Shown here: positions 12,193 to 22,955 of the stretch, in pieces
How the letters are laid out: every line of letters starts with the position of its first letter
Numbering within the stretch: the first letter of the stretch is position 1
Source: Rhizoclosmatium globosum
Taxonomy: Eukaryota > Chytridiomycota > Chytridiomycetes > Chytridiales > Chytriomycetaceae
Direction: 5' to 3'
Assembly (NCBI GenBank): GCA_002104985.1
Contig: MCGO01000019.1
Span: 558,001-622,000, forward strand
Length of the DNA stretch: 64,000 bases
Translations under genes and position numbers: made by a program
The notes under the pieces: generated by a model
The model's input: the letters and a program-made list of their open reading frames with translations, nothing else
Told to the model about the DNA's origin: nothing
Databases searched by the model: none

Positions 12193-12771
12193 TCAAAGCC
12201 GCCCTGTTCTGAGTCGACGCTTCAAATTGTTGATGCGAATAACGGCAACTATCATAAATACAATCACTACAATACACCCAAAACGATTCCAACAATAGCG
12301 CCAACTGAAAGGTGGGTTGGTGAAGACGGCGTCTCTCCTCCGGGAACGCCCCATACAATAATCTATGAATGAATGTCAACATGCACTTATGTAAATAAAG
12401 TCCAAAATATACCTCATCCACATTCATTTGGCATTTTCCTCTCACTGGATCTAGTGTCCAACTAAGCTTCACCGAGTCAGAACTGTGTTGTGGATTCATA
12501 ACACATGTATCAATACGGGACTTGTTCCCTGTGTTCTGCAAAAAGCTGGTTTGACATGAAACTGAGCTTGAAGCATCGATAACAGAGGACGATTCTGCAT
12601 TAGACTTGTGCTGGATTTATCGAAGCGTGAGATACCGATAAACAACGATTTTTCGCGCAAGTACATCATCGAAGAATATCGATCTTTATAGTAGGCAGCT
12701 ATCGCGGCATTCCACACGATGTTTACCGTTGAGTTTATCGTCATTGGCCTGGTCATGGGCTTCTGCATCAT
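12193..12771 (-). CDS. Single-pass membrane protein, family X copy 2
   Basis: Paralogue of the gene at 10233-11099. The ectodomain-like part reads AAIAAYYKDRYSSMMYL and SLFIGISRFDKSS, then DTCVMNPQHSSDSVKL and GKCQMNVDE. An intron at 12363-12412 joins this to IIVWGVPGGE. After a Ser/Pro spacer comes a membrane segment GAIVGIVLGVLVVIVFMIVA and a short basic tail (RINNLKRRLRTGRL). Two one-base gaps are needed, near 12541 and within the membrane segment near 12275. No known domain is recognised. Orientation is inferred from the positively charged tail. A tRNA-like stretch lies just upstream. Confidence 0.55.
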
Positions 12772-13644
12772 AATTAAAATGGGTACACGTGGAATCGAAC
12801 ACAGAGCTCTTCACGTGGAAGGTACGTTCGCTACCACTTTGCCATTTCGCTATTGGATTTACTACATCCCGTTGTATATATTATCCACAAATTGGATATA
12901 TGACGAAAGGAGACGCACGAAGAAACAGAAATAAGAATATACTGTAAACACATTTATTTGAAGATTCGAGGAAATCTTTGCTGGATATGGGTGAATGGAG
13001 ATGGCATTCACCCATCTCCAAATGAGAAACTCTTCAACAAGACATCAAAATGACAAAGACGAAGAGTCGAAGACGACAATTGACAACGACAAAAATGGCA
13101 GATGCCATTTCATGTTAACGTCGCTAACAATACGATAGTTCATATGGAAGTTGTTAGTTGTTTTGGTTTGTGGGTATTCAACTTACCTCGTACTATAGAA
13201 CAAGACACTCAAAACGATTTAAATGCAAACTTCTTGGCCAAGTAGATTGAGCGGGTTGACTGGTTGCTTGTGGAGAATGTGTTGAGAAACACAGTTCCAA
13301 CATCCTTGAGTGCTACTTATGATGAGAGAAACGAACGAGAAGAAAGGGGAAGAAGGATGGGATGATGATGACAACGAAGTCGTAGATGAAGAGAAGGAGG
13401 TGTACTGATTAACCCAACCACGTCATACTCAACGTAGTCAAGGATCTAAACGTAAAACCTATTAAATGGATGATTGAATAAAATGCGTTCTCTACTTTTG
13501 GACTTCCATACTTTCTCTCAGCCACATTCTTCCTTATGATTGCATTAAAGAAGTATAAAGTCCGCTATCGCTATTTGACGGTATTTTATTGCGATTTACC
13601 GATAATAAGAGACGATTATCGATATTTGACTATAATTCACTCTA
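12772..13644 (+). other. Gene-free AT-rich region
   Basis: No convincing coding region. It holds a tRNA-like fragment (12781-12845, minus strand, rejected below), interleaved inverted repeats at 12989-13019, and a stretch near 13560-13700 rich in variants of CGATATTTGAC/CGATAATA. The promoter of the family X gene to the left probably lies at its left end. Confidence 0.45.
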
Positions 13645-14229
13645 TTTTTCTTTATTTTCCGATATCAGATCGGCTGTTATCGATAATACCGATCTGTTCG
13701 ATACCATCGCAAATAACGCTAAAGGACGCACATTAGCGATAAATAAAATTTCCAGCACATTTGAGAAAGACTTGAACAGGCTTTGTTGAGGGAGCTGTTC
13801 AACATATGAGTAATATAAATCGCGATGCAAATGCAAACGAAGTAATTACGAAGATTGTCGTATTCAATGGTAAAGTTTTGGATTACAGCTGGTTCGGCAA
13901 ACACAGCTTGGATCCTGTTCGACGGTGAAAGGATGCTAGACATATCAGAGAAATGAATATGTACCACGGATTCGAGCAAGTTGGATCTGAGTCAATCTGT
14001 TACTTCCAATTCATGTGATGAGTCGAATGAACTTACCAACTTCAGATTGCCAATATGTCTTGTCATTATCCTCATGACCAGATCCATCGTTCGCCACCGC
14101 ATTCACCTTACATCTTCCACCAAAACATTCTGGGCTCGTGCTATCATATGATGAGGCTGAAAGGCTTGCACCAAACATCAAGTTGGTGGCGGAGCTCATT
14201 TCACTTTGTTTGTCGCAAATATATAACAA
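13645..14229 (-). CDS. Hypothetical protein, fragmentary
   Basis: A weakly supported minus-strand gene. The first open part from the ATG at 14229 includes SPECFGGRCKVNAVANDG and ends at a GTAAGT donor (about 14036). A downstream part reads VIQNFTIEYDNLRNYFV and, after a one-base shift, LFKSFSNVLEILFIANV. It may be a further, diverged member of family X next door, because a Cys-containing segment and an FxIxYDN string occur in both, but the match is too weak to assert. No membrane segment is clear. It could equally be non-coding. Confidence 0.3.
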
Positions 14230-14262
14230 AAAAAAAAATGTTCTAAATACAGTGTTATATTT

Positions 14263-15127
14263 TCAACAGTTTACAACATTAGGCTCATGACAATAAACTC
14301 GCATATGCCGTTTCAACGAATCAGGGCGGCAAAACTTTTTCCCACATTTTGTACACGACGGCGCATTTTGTTTATCTACAGTGGATGGATGTCGACTGCG
14401 TTGATGCCGTTGAAGGTCGTTGGTTCTTGTAAAGTCAATCTTGCACATGTAACATCTGATAATTGGATCGACAACAGTTTTGGGGAACTTGGGTGTTATC
14501 GTCGATAAGCTTGAGGCGGCTAAAGAGGGGATTGGTTCAGGGGTTTTTGGTGGGGAGAGGGTTTGATTGTGTGATGGAGATAAGGATGGCGCAAGATGAG
14601 ATGGGTGTGTCACTGGTGGAGCAAGTGGTCGATGGTGGCCCAAGACTGAATGCTCAAAGACAAATGGATGGTGCGCCATTTGATACTGTTGTGGTGGTGG
14701 GTGGTGGAGCTGATGGTCGGTATGTGCTTATCGATGAAGGCACAACTGGTGGAGTCAAAAGTTTAGCTTGAGACGGCGCCATCGATCGATAACTAGGTCC
14801 ACCGAAGGACGGTTGTACTTGAGCATATAACGTAGCTTGTGAAGATTGAGGGGTACTAGATAATAAATTTCTTGGCACGGATGAATAGACTGGCGGTGGT
14901 GTTGAAAGTTGGGACGCCGAAGGACTTGCTGGTGGAACTGGAGAGAGACTCTCGTGAGGAGCTTGAAATGACGGAGTAAAGTTCAGATTGGATTGATACA
15001 CGTTGTTTTCCAACTCGTGGTATCGCTTTTCGTGCTGCGAAAGCTGTTCTCGAAGCGACGGTAGTGAAGGACCTTTCGTTTGAACGCACGCCTGAATGAG
15101 ATTCCAGACTGGAGGGAGTTGTTCCAT
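14263..15127 (-). CDS. C2H2 zinc-finger protein, copy 1 (divergent to OPT1)
   Basis: Putative DNA-binding regulator of about 285 residues. The N terminus (MEQLPPVWNLIQACVQTKG, then PSLPSLREQLSQHEKR) is nearly the same as that of the gene at 40915-41640. A long Pro/Ser/Thr linker follows, then two C-terminal fingers: CYMCKIDFTRTNDLQRHQRSRH and a second starting CTKCGKKFCRPDSLKRH. The second finger ends His-x4-Cys (or His-x5-His), a C2HC-like variant also kept in the paralogue. The frame changes near 14675 in a CCA-rich tract. It is divergent from the OPT gene starting at 15672, with 544 bp between them, an arrangement repeated at 40915-44666, so it may regulate that transporter. Confidence 0.85.
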
Positions 15128-15671
15128 ATTCGATTGAAAGTGGCGTTTTTTGTGTGTTTGTCTCTTGCCTATTTCTTGGTTAGGCTTGTGTGCCCGTGCC
15201 ATTCTCTCATTGAGTCTAACTTCTCTATTTGGTCTCACAACTGCATCAAACACAGCAGCGACTCTAATACGTTGCTATCGAAGGTGAATGGCAACTAGAA
15301 AGCAAGTTTGAAGGGGGAATCACAGTCTGAGACTCAGTGGCAATGGAGAGGGGTGGCGTTGGCCCAATGATGCAAGTGGGTGTCTCTCGGCTTGTGCATA
15401 CACACAATCATTAACGTTGGTATTAAGCACTCTCCTTCTGCGTGAATCATTTATTCGTTTGCGTACAACAACATTATCGCATCCCACTCTTGCATCTGGG
15501 TTCGTTGGTGAGTGGCGCAAGTAGTTACGAACCAATTTGCACAATTTCTTGGAAGCACATGCTCTCCATCACACCAGAAAATCGTGAATTCGAGAAAAAC
15601 GCCACCCGCCTCCTGGCTGCCCTATAAAGGCTGAGACAAGTCCTGTCGCCACCTTCCATCAAACCAGCAAC
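15128..15671 (+). promoter_or_regulatory. Shared divergent promoter, zinc finger 1 / OPT1
   Basis: This region separates the divergent zinc-finger and OPT genes. It contains GTGGCG/CGCCAC four times (near 15344, 15511, 15600 and 15647), TCGTGAATTCG at 15582-15592, AAACGCCACC at 15597-15606 and a TATA-like CTATAAAG at 15622-15629. The order TCGTG-AATTCG, AAACGCCACC, TATA/TTTAAA, ATG recurs upstream of the paralogous OPT at 42138. Motif conservation is seen directly; binding by the zinc-finger protein is inference. Confidence 0.55.
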
Positions 15672-18123
15672 ATGACCAAGACCGCGGACATTGTTGCCGA
15701 TAAGGAGCACCAGCTCGAAGATCTTAAGCATGAGCACCCAGAGCTCGAGGAGGACGTCGAGGTCGAGGACATCAAGGAAGTCGAGGAGAGAATGTGAGTA
15801 CACACACTGATACCTTGTGCCTCATGTGGAGTGGTGTCTAATATTACCTATTAGCGATTTCATTGTGCCACAGACCGATGACCCAAACACTCCAGCTTTC
15901 ACCTTCCGTTCTGTCTTGCTCGGATCCCTCTGGGTCGTTCTCTTGTCTTTCGGAAACACTGCCTTGTCTTTCCGTACTGTGAGTAACGATACGTCTGGGC
16001 AGCGTCATCCCAATTTAACACTGTCTCCCTCTTAGACCCCATTCACTGTCGGAGCTAACATTGCTTTGATCTTGTCTTACCCAATGGGTCTCTTCCTCTC
16101 CGCTATTTTGCCAACCGGTGTATTGAACCCAGGTCCATTCTCCTTGAAGGAGCACGTCTTGATTTACATCATGGCATCTTGTGGTTCCGTTCCATATGGT
16201 ATTGACAACGTTGTTGCCCAGATCATGCCAGACTTGATGGGTAACACTGACATTACCTTCTTCTCCGCCCTTGGATTCGTGCTTGTCACTCAGTTCTTGG
16301 GTTACGGTCTCTCTGGTCTCACTCGTCGTTTCTTGGTCCGTCCAACTGCCATGTGGTGGCCAGGAAACTTGTCCATCATTGCCTTGTTCACCTCCTTCCA
16401 CAAGGTTGATACTGGAGATGTTGACACCAGCAAGGAGAGATACACCATGTCCCGTTACAAGGTTTTCTGGATCGCTTTCGCTGCCATGTTCGTCTACGAG
16501 TGGTTGCCACAATACTTTGCACCAACTTTGCAGGGAATCTCCCTCTTGTGTTTGATTGCTGGAAAGGGAAGCGGTGACGATGGTGTCCTCTCTCCATTCA
16601 ACGCTGTTGCTGGATCTATTTAGTAAGTTCAAACACATAACATTTTTCTGGAATACAGACTAACCATGGAACCATAGCAACGGAGTCGGTGTCCTCGGAA
16701 TCACTTTCGACTGGACTTACTTCGGTTCTTACGTCTTCACTTCTCCATTCTGGGCTTTGATGGTCAACTTCGGTGGAACCATCATCCTCCAATGGATTGT
16801 CGCCCCTCTCCTTTACCAGAACGATGTCTGGGGCTTGAACCAGATCATCTCTGAGGATGGCCAAAACCCACTCTTGAACACCCCACACTTGTTCGTCGGA
16901 AACGCCAACGGTACCAAGAAGCAAGGTACTCATGTCTCTCCAAAGTACTTCTACGACAAGACCAAGAACTACGACTTGAACGTCACTGCCTACAATGAGT
17001 TGCTCCAATCCACATTACCTCCTACTTTGCTCTTGTTTACGGTTCCTCCTTCTTGACCATCACTGCCGCCATCTCTCACGTCGGTCTCTGGTACGGAAAG
17101 GACATTTACCGTCAATCCATGAATGCTTTCCGCCAAATCCGTGATGAAGTTGACTCCCTTGACAAGCACGTCAAGTTGATGGAAGCTTACCCAGATGTTC
17201 CAGACTGGGCCTACCTCGCCTTCTTGGCTGTTTCCACTGTCGGTGCCCTCCTCGTCTCCATCTTCACTCCATTCAACATGCCATGGTGGGGTATCTTCTT
17301 CAACATCTTCTTGTGTGCCATTTTCATCTTGCCATTCGGTATCGTTCCAGCCATCTCCGGTTTCGGCTTGTACTTGAACGTCTTGACTGAGTTCGTTATC
17401 GGACTCATGATTCCAGGACAAACCGTCGCTGTCATGGCCTTCAAGTCCTGGGGAACTAACAACTTGATTCAAGCCCTTACCTTGACTCAAGACTTGAAGC
17501 TTGGTCAGTACCTCCACATTCCACCATACGCCATGGTTTTCGCTCAGTTCTGGGGAACCTTCTTGAACGCCATTGTCTCTACTGCTGCTTCTTGGTTTAT
17601 GATGTTCTCTTCTGGCAATTTGCTCCAGGACCCTAACTGGCGTTACAACGGTTACCAGACTTTCTACTCTGCCGGAGGAATTTGGGGAGCCATTGGTCCA
17701 CAGCGTTTCTTCGGTATTGGATCCGTCTACCAGAGTCTCTTGTGGTGCTTCTTTGTTGGTTTCGCTTCTCCATTCCTCCCATGGTTGGCCAACAAGTACA
17801 TCTACAAGTCCAAGTACTGGCACTACATCAACTTCTCTATCCTTTACACCATCGGTTCCGCTGGTTACCCACAGGTCTTCATCGTTGTTCCAGTTATCCT
17901 TTCCTTTGTTGCTCAATACCTCTTCTTGAGAAACAAGGAGTTCTACCAGAAGTACTTGTACGTTATTGGAGCTGCCTTCGACGGTGCGGGTGGTTTCGTC
18001 TCGTTGATTGTCTCCCTTCTCTTCTTTGGCAACATTTCCCCACCAAACTGGCTCCTTAACCCAACTTCCGACGCTAACGGTGACTGGTACTGTTACCCAG
18101 GCGGCGACTGGAACACCCCTTAA
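15672..18123 (+). CDS. Oligopeptide transporter, OPT family (OPT1)
   Basis: Polytopic membrane protein that by family imports small peptides (or peptide-like ligands such as glutathione) with protons. Introns are 15794-15854, 15979-16035 and 16623-16677. An acidic cytoplasmic N terminus (EELEEDVEVEDIKEVEE-like) leads into DFIVPQTDDPNTPAFTF. OPT hallmarks: LNPGPFSLKEHVLI, FLGYGLSGLTRRFLV, MAFKSWGTNNLIQ, LKLGQYLHIPPYAM, GGIWGAIGPQRFFGIGS and WLANKYIYKSKYW. It ends GDWYCYPGGDWNTP, lacking the further SYYI tail seen in the other three copies. One missing base near 16997 (VAPIHITS context) restores the frame. First of four paralogues in the window; exon 1 is 122 nt, the same as in OPT2. Confidence 0.95.
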
Positions 18124-18462
18124 ACAGTATCCGTTGCCTATGAATTTTGAAAACTTAGACTGTTAACTTGTACATCTCGTTTGTTTCTTCTTGTAATAAA
18201 GAGAGTTGAGATAGATATTAGTATACATACTTAAAAACTGCATTATAAAATTGGCTAAATATTGCCTCAGTTGTTGAAAATGGCCTCGATTTTTAACACT
18301 TTGAGCTTAGAGGCATATGCGAACCTATAATTGTCAATTGTCAGTGAAAATGCGCATATTGCATGTCATGAAGTCCTATTCTAATCTTATTCATAACAAA
18401 ACCCATGGAAACCATATCCACCATACAACAACAAAACCAACTCCGCCTGATCAACAGGATTT

Positions 18463-19797
18463 CTAGTTTCTCTTCTTACTTCCTTGTCTCGCAACTGGCG
18501 CCGTACTGTAGAAAGTGTTGAGATCCCACTTATTAGGATCTCTAGCGTCCGTCGCACTGTGCGTCAAGAGATTCAACTCGAGTCTCAATTCGTTACAGAA
18601 CTCGTTCAACTTCAAGTCGTTGACGTCGTATCCGAATGGTTGTTCGATTTCGGAGGAGATGGATTCGATACCAAGGAGAGTGAAGGAAGCAATGATGATG
18701 ACGGGGATGGCGAGCCAGCCGAGGACTTGTGGATTTGGAATGGGAGGGCGGCGAGGAAGAGGACGAGAATGTGTTTCAAGTGGATGGCGTCTGTTTGATG
18801 TCAGTTTAGCTTAAAGGATGTAATAAGAAAGGGAAAACTCACAAGCAAGTGGGATAGGAGTGTTTCTGATACGTTCAAAGTTGGTGAGACATTCCAGCAT
18901 TCCTGCAATACATCCATTCATGACAGTCTTTGTGGTTGCATCAATGATTTTGAGGGACTCGGCGTTTCTCACGTATTCGGTAAGCAAAAGCGCAATTTCC
19001 AATGGGATATTGTCAGTACGAGGAGTTTCGACACCTGGTCTGAACTTGGGGACATGAACGAGCAAGTGGGCTAAATCAGTGTAATTGTGGCCGTTCTCGT
19101 TACGAAGGTAGTGCTTTGTTGAGATTGAGAAAGCGAGAATCAAGTTGATTGTTCCGAGTTTTTCGACTTCGTATTGTGGGTTTCCTTGGGTATCGGTAGA
19201 ACACCAGATTGAACGAGCCAGGTTTCTCGAGTGGGTGACAAGGGTGGACCACAGCTTTCTTGCTTCCCAGTATCGATCGTAGGCTGAGTTTGTTCTGTAA
19301 CCGAGAATCAAAGCGACAACTGTTTTTGTTTTGTTTTGTTTTGTTTGGGTGTGATTTGGATTAGTTTCAGTTTGGGAGACAGCCAGCCCCAATTAAGAGT
19401 CCGCCCTGCCCTAGGACCCAGCTGGCAGCTGCCGCCCTAGGACTCTCCTAGCAACACCAAGCACACTTAGGAACTTACCAAATGAGATTACGCTAATAAG
19501 CGCCTGGCTGTTCGGGAACACACCCCTCCACCCAGTCAACATGTACACACAAGTCCACGCAACGCCCCACATTGAAAACAGACCCGCAGCAACCCAAATG
19601 TTTGCAATAACCGATCCTTTCGTTGTCAGAAAGTCGAACCAGCTTTCCTTGAATTCGTTGCGAACAATCTCTTGGATTTCATCGGCGATTTCCTGTTCTT
19701 CCACAGAGATCACGTCCGACATTCGTCCGATTAAATCGGCGGCGGTTTCAGGAACGGCGGATGGATTGGCGGTGAGGGAAGCTGTTTGTGTGTCCAT
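18463..19797 (-). CDS. Bestrophin-like anion channel family protein
   Basis: Member of the bestrophin/UPF0187 membrane family, which forms chloride or other anion channels. Three exons; introns 19320-19478 (unusually long here) and 18791-18842. Motifs: LILGYRTNSAYDRYWEARK, LVTHSRNLARSIW, a helix MNGCIAGMLECLTNFERIRN, then LGWLAIPVIIIASFTLLGIE and the family signature EIEQPFGYDVNDLKLNEFC. The N terminus holds DFLTTKGSVIANIWVAAGLF, the first membrane region. One base is missing near 18727, before LGWLAIP. Length is about 390 residues. The first intron carries a GC-rich inverted repeat described separately. Whether it sits in the plasma or another membrane is not shown. Confidence 0.88.
19396..19446 (+). 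repeat. Small inverted repeat inside bestrophin intron 1
   Basis: AGAGTCC at 19396-19402 is mirrored by GGACTCT at 19440-19446. Between them lie two copies of GCCCTAGGAC and a CAGCTG palindrome. The patch is GC-rich in otherwise AT-rich intron sequence and may be a tiny inserted element; no target-site duplication is obvious. Confidence 0.5.
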
Positions 19798-19875
19798 TTT
19801 TGAGGTGAACTTCGAGAAGGAAACTTAAAAATTTGATCTACTTCTTTTTTGAAGATCACCTCTATTTAATGAATA

Positions 19876-21661
19876 CTATGCCTTTATTGCATTCCTTTTC
19901 AATAAATCACTACTCCTTAACTGCCCACACGCTCCAAAGATATCCAGCCCCCTCGTAACCCGTACATGACACGCAACCCCAAGATCCACAACCCTCGCTC
20001 GAAACGCTTCAATCACATTCGCCTCACTACACACATACCCACTCCCCTGCCATCCATGAAACGGAATCAAATTCACATGCACAAGCGTATTCATTCCCTC
20101 ATATCCCTCGTCTTCAAGCCTTCCTTCAACAGCTCCACAAGCGCATCTGCTTCTTGAATCGAGTCGTTCACTCCTTTCAACATGACGTACTCGAATGTAA
20201 CCCTGCGATGCCGTTTTCCTAGCGGGCTTAATGCGTGTAGACGGATGTACTCTCTGATGGATGCAAAGAGGACGGGGAGTGGGTATTGGTTGTTGATGGG
20301 CATAATCCGTGACCGCAACTCGTCATTCGTGGCGTGTAACGAAACAGCAAGTGAACATCCTAATTCTGTCGCGACTCTTGGAATCAATGGTGCAACGCCT
20401 GAAGTACTCAACGTGATTTTCGAGGGATGGAAGCCGTACCCTTCCGTCACGGCTTTCATGAACCCTGGCAACGCTGCAAAATTGTATAATGGTTCACCTT
20501 GACCCATGAGTACTATGTTGGTGAGTCGCTTCTTAATAGGGTTTTTGAAGTCGTTGGCGAGGTTCAGGCGATGGTGGACTTGAGAGACCATTTCCCAGGT
20601 TTCAAGGTTTCGGGTTAGTTTTTGGGTTCCTGTGTGGCAGAATGTGCAGGTGAGGGAACAGCCTACTTGGGAGGAGACGCAGAGAGTTGCTTGCGTGTGT
20701 GTCGATGAATCTGTTATTGATGGAGTCGTTGATGGAGTGGGAGAACGAGGAGGAGAAACAGTAGCATTCTTTTTGACTGTAGCAGGTTTCGCTGTAGTGT
20801 CACGAGCATCGACTGCATCCTCAGATGAGTACAGAATCTCAGGAATATAAACGCACTCGACTTTCACATCCGCCAACTGCTTTCCCGTTCCCGACACAGA
20901 TTGAGGGAACCCTAACAGACTCTTGACAGTTCCATCTGCACTTGTCGTGTTCATGATGCTTTCTGGTTTACCTATGATTCCAAAGGTTAGTCACGTTTCT
21001 CTTCCTTCGATGTGCCCAAATACATACCAATCTCGAATAGCCCTTCAAACTCCTCTCGCATACTCTTCGTTATGACTGTAATATCACTGAAGGATGTATA
21101 TCCGTTCTTGTAAATAGCGTCATAGAGCTGAGAATGACGATACGAAGGAAGTGTGGGTGGTAACATAGAAGACAAAGCCTCTCGAGAGAGTGAAAGAAGG
21201 ATTGGGCGGCCATCAGTCGTGGTTGGGATCTTTGGTGCAGATAGCTTCACAGTCGCAGCAGTATTCTGGTCTTTCAGAGCAGCGGCAAACGACCGGGCTG
21301 ATACGGAAGAAGGTTTCTCTTGAACATCGAGTTGCGATGAAGGAGGAATTGAGACATGGGTTGAAGGAAGGGGAGGAGCTGCATCAAGGGCTCCTGATCT
21401 CATCAATGATCCGTCCTTCTTCGCTGATGATTTAAACGTTCTTGGCGTCACTTTAATTCCGCTGTTTTCGAGTCGTTTCGCTGCGTTTCGAGTAGCTCGT
21501 GCGAATTGATCTTTTAGTTTTGCTTCTTTCGCTTTTTGGGCATCGGTTTGTTTTCGGAGAATTGGCTTTGAAGGAACGTCTTTTGGTTTTGGAGTTTGTG
21601 GTGAAGGTGTTCTTGGTGGAGGAAGAGAGCCGGTGTGTTTGAAGCGACGGAGAAGGAACAT
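19876..21661 (-). CDS. RlmN-like radical SAM RNA methyltransferase
   Basis: Homologue of bacterial RlmN, which methylates C2 of adenosine in 23S rRNA and some tRNAs. The N terminus (MFLLRRFKHTGSLPPPR) is basic, suggesting mitochondrial targeting, so organellar RNA is a likely target. An intron at 20972-21027 separates exon 1 (with LPSYRHSQLYDAIYKNG) from the radical-SAM exon. Seen there: the cluster motif CSLTCTFC, MGQGEPLYNF, SLHATNDELRSRIMP and FEYVMLKGVNDS. The last part (HVNLIPFHGWQGSGYV, then DIFGACGQL with the C-terminal catalytic Cys) is in another frame, restored by one missing base near 20093. The N-terminal linker of about 120 residues and an insert rich in Ser/Thr/Pro make it longer than bacterial forms. 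Confidence 0.9.
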
Positions 21662-21801
21662 TGAATGGTAAGAGTAAAAAAGAAAGAAGAAAAGGTGTAC
21701 TTGTTCTCTCCATTTCTTTGAATAACTAATTTTACAAATGTTAAATGAATCAGTTCATGTTCAACTGGAAAGGTTTCTGAAGTTCGTCTGTTGCAGCCGT
21801 C

Positions 21802-22374
21802 ATGAAACTAAAAAAGTCCTCGAAAGACACCAGCCATTCACTCTTCGCCCCTTCATCGAAACTCTTTCAAAACTATCCACGAAACACAATGACGATTCCC
21901 GCAACACAAACATACACGCTCTGCACCTATGATCAAGATCTGATTGCGCATCTCGAATCGCTGACAGTCTTTGAGCCCCGTCCAACCTCGTATGACTCTC
22001 TTCCAAAAGACAAGGTCAAATCACTGCGTTCAAAACAATCAAGCAATATATCACTGCGATCAAAGTACCTACACGATTCCTCTGTTTCAATGACAGTAGT
22101 GCCACACTCAAGTTCAGATGCACTGTCGGACTCGTCCTTCACTACAACTCATTTGCCATCAAATCAAAACGTGCGACAGGAGCCTTCTCAGAAGTTAAAG
22201 AGGACTGCACCGAATCCAGTTCAGTTAAAACCAGTTGTGCAAGTTTATGGCGTTCCTATTCTTTCTGCTCCACCTGCTTCTCCAAAGTGGAGGAAACGGA
22301 GGGCATCCAATGATTCTACTGCGTCAGTTGATAGCAGTTGGTCGAGTGATTCTGGGTTCTACGGGATCTTGTGA
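21802..22374 (+). CDS. Hypothetical Ser-rich protein (A1)
   Basis: Single-exon frame of 190 residues; the inner ATG at 21889 is an alternative start. Basic and Ser-rich, without membrane segments or a recognised domain. It ends SVDSSWSSDSGFYGIL. A stretch VPILSAPPASPKWRKRRAS resembles VPVVAVLAAPPVAKWRRSKA at the end of the small protein at 23904-24158, suggesting a shared short motif (VP-x-APP-x-KWR+). The two genes flank two other small paralogous genes. Likely intrinsically disordered. Function unknown. Confidence 0.55.
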   Translation: MKLKKSSKDTSHSLFAPSSKLFQNYPRNTMTIPATQTYTLCTYDQDLIAHLESLTVFEPRPTSYDSLPKDKVKSLRSKQSSNISLRSKYLHDSSVSMTVVPHSSSDALSDSSFTTTHLPSNQNVRQEPSQKLKRTAPNPVQLKPVVQVYGVPILSAPPASPKWRKRRASNDSTASVDSSWSSDSGFYGIL

Positions 22375-22778
22375 AATTCCAATTCTGAACAGATAACTCA
22401 TTTGCATTCATTAAATCCTATGCATTCTACATTCTTTCATTTACAATTTAACGCCGACGGTTCTCCGTGGTTAAGCGAAGCTGATGTTCTGCTCATCTCG
22501 GAACGCATTAGAAATACGTTCAATTGGCTTGCAGCCGCCAGCCTCCGACACACGTACGGATCAGATATCATTATCAGTTCAAGTTCTTCGTATCTGGTAG
22601 AACATGCACGTTGCGCCATGGAGTCCAGCCTTGATAACGGTATCGATATCAAAAATGAGGGTTTGTCAAATTCGCAACACGCCACGTCGAAACCTTTAAA
22701 AACACCAAATCGTTCCCACAGTGAAACAAAAACAATCCACAAAACAAAGGCCGAGAACCCAGAAACCAATCATCAAAC
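22375..22778 (+). other. Intergenic, upstream of small-protein gene B1
   Basis: An open frame runs through here and across B1 in another frame, with no recognisable domain. Conservation of B1 with B2 argues that B1's frame is the coding one. The region probably holds the A1 3' end and the B1 promoter. Confidence 0.4.
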
Positions 22779-22955
22779 ATGCCAGCCCCAATCGAAACTG
22801 CCTCTACTCTCACTGCCACCACCAAGCCATCAACCGCCTCTGTCGCTGACGTTGAGAACTCAGACGCATCAGCCACCACTCGTGGACTTAGTCGACGAAA
22901 CAACTTTGTCATTCGCAATATCGGAGAGGATTTGGAGGTCCTTGAGTCGTTCTAG
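22779..22955 (+). CDS. 58-residue protein B1 (RRNNF/IGEDLEV family)
   Basis: A short intronless gene starting MPAPIETASTLTATTK, Ser/Thr-rich, and ending RRNNFVIRNIGEDLEVLESF. The last 20 residues match 15 of 20 in B2 (23482-23670), which also starts MPxP and has a Ser-rich disordered body. Shared frame, start context and C-terminal motif make both real genes despite their size. No membrane or signal sequence. The function is unknown; a small stress- or stage-specific disordered protein with a conserved C-terminal binding peptide is one guess. Confidence 0.7.
   Translation: MPAPIETASTLTATTKPSTASVADVENSDASATTRGLSRRNNFVIRNIGEDLEVLESF

Noticed and set aside
12781..12845. Minus-strand tRNA-like sequence with GTGGTAG, a CTTCCAC loop (Gly-UCC-like) and TTCGATTCC
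   Set aside because: The T-stem pairs only if a G is added, the anticodon stem pairs poorly and no 5' partner for the TGTACCC acceptor strand exists in place. tRNAscan-SE or Infernal would settle it.
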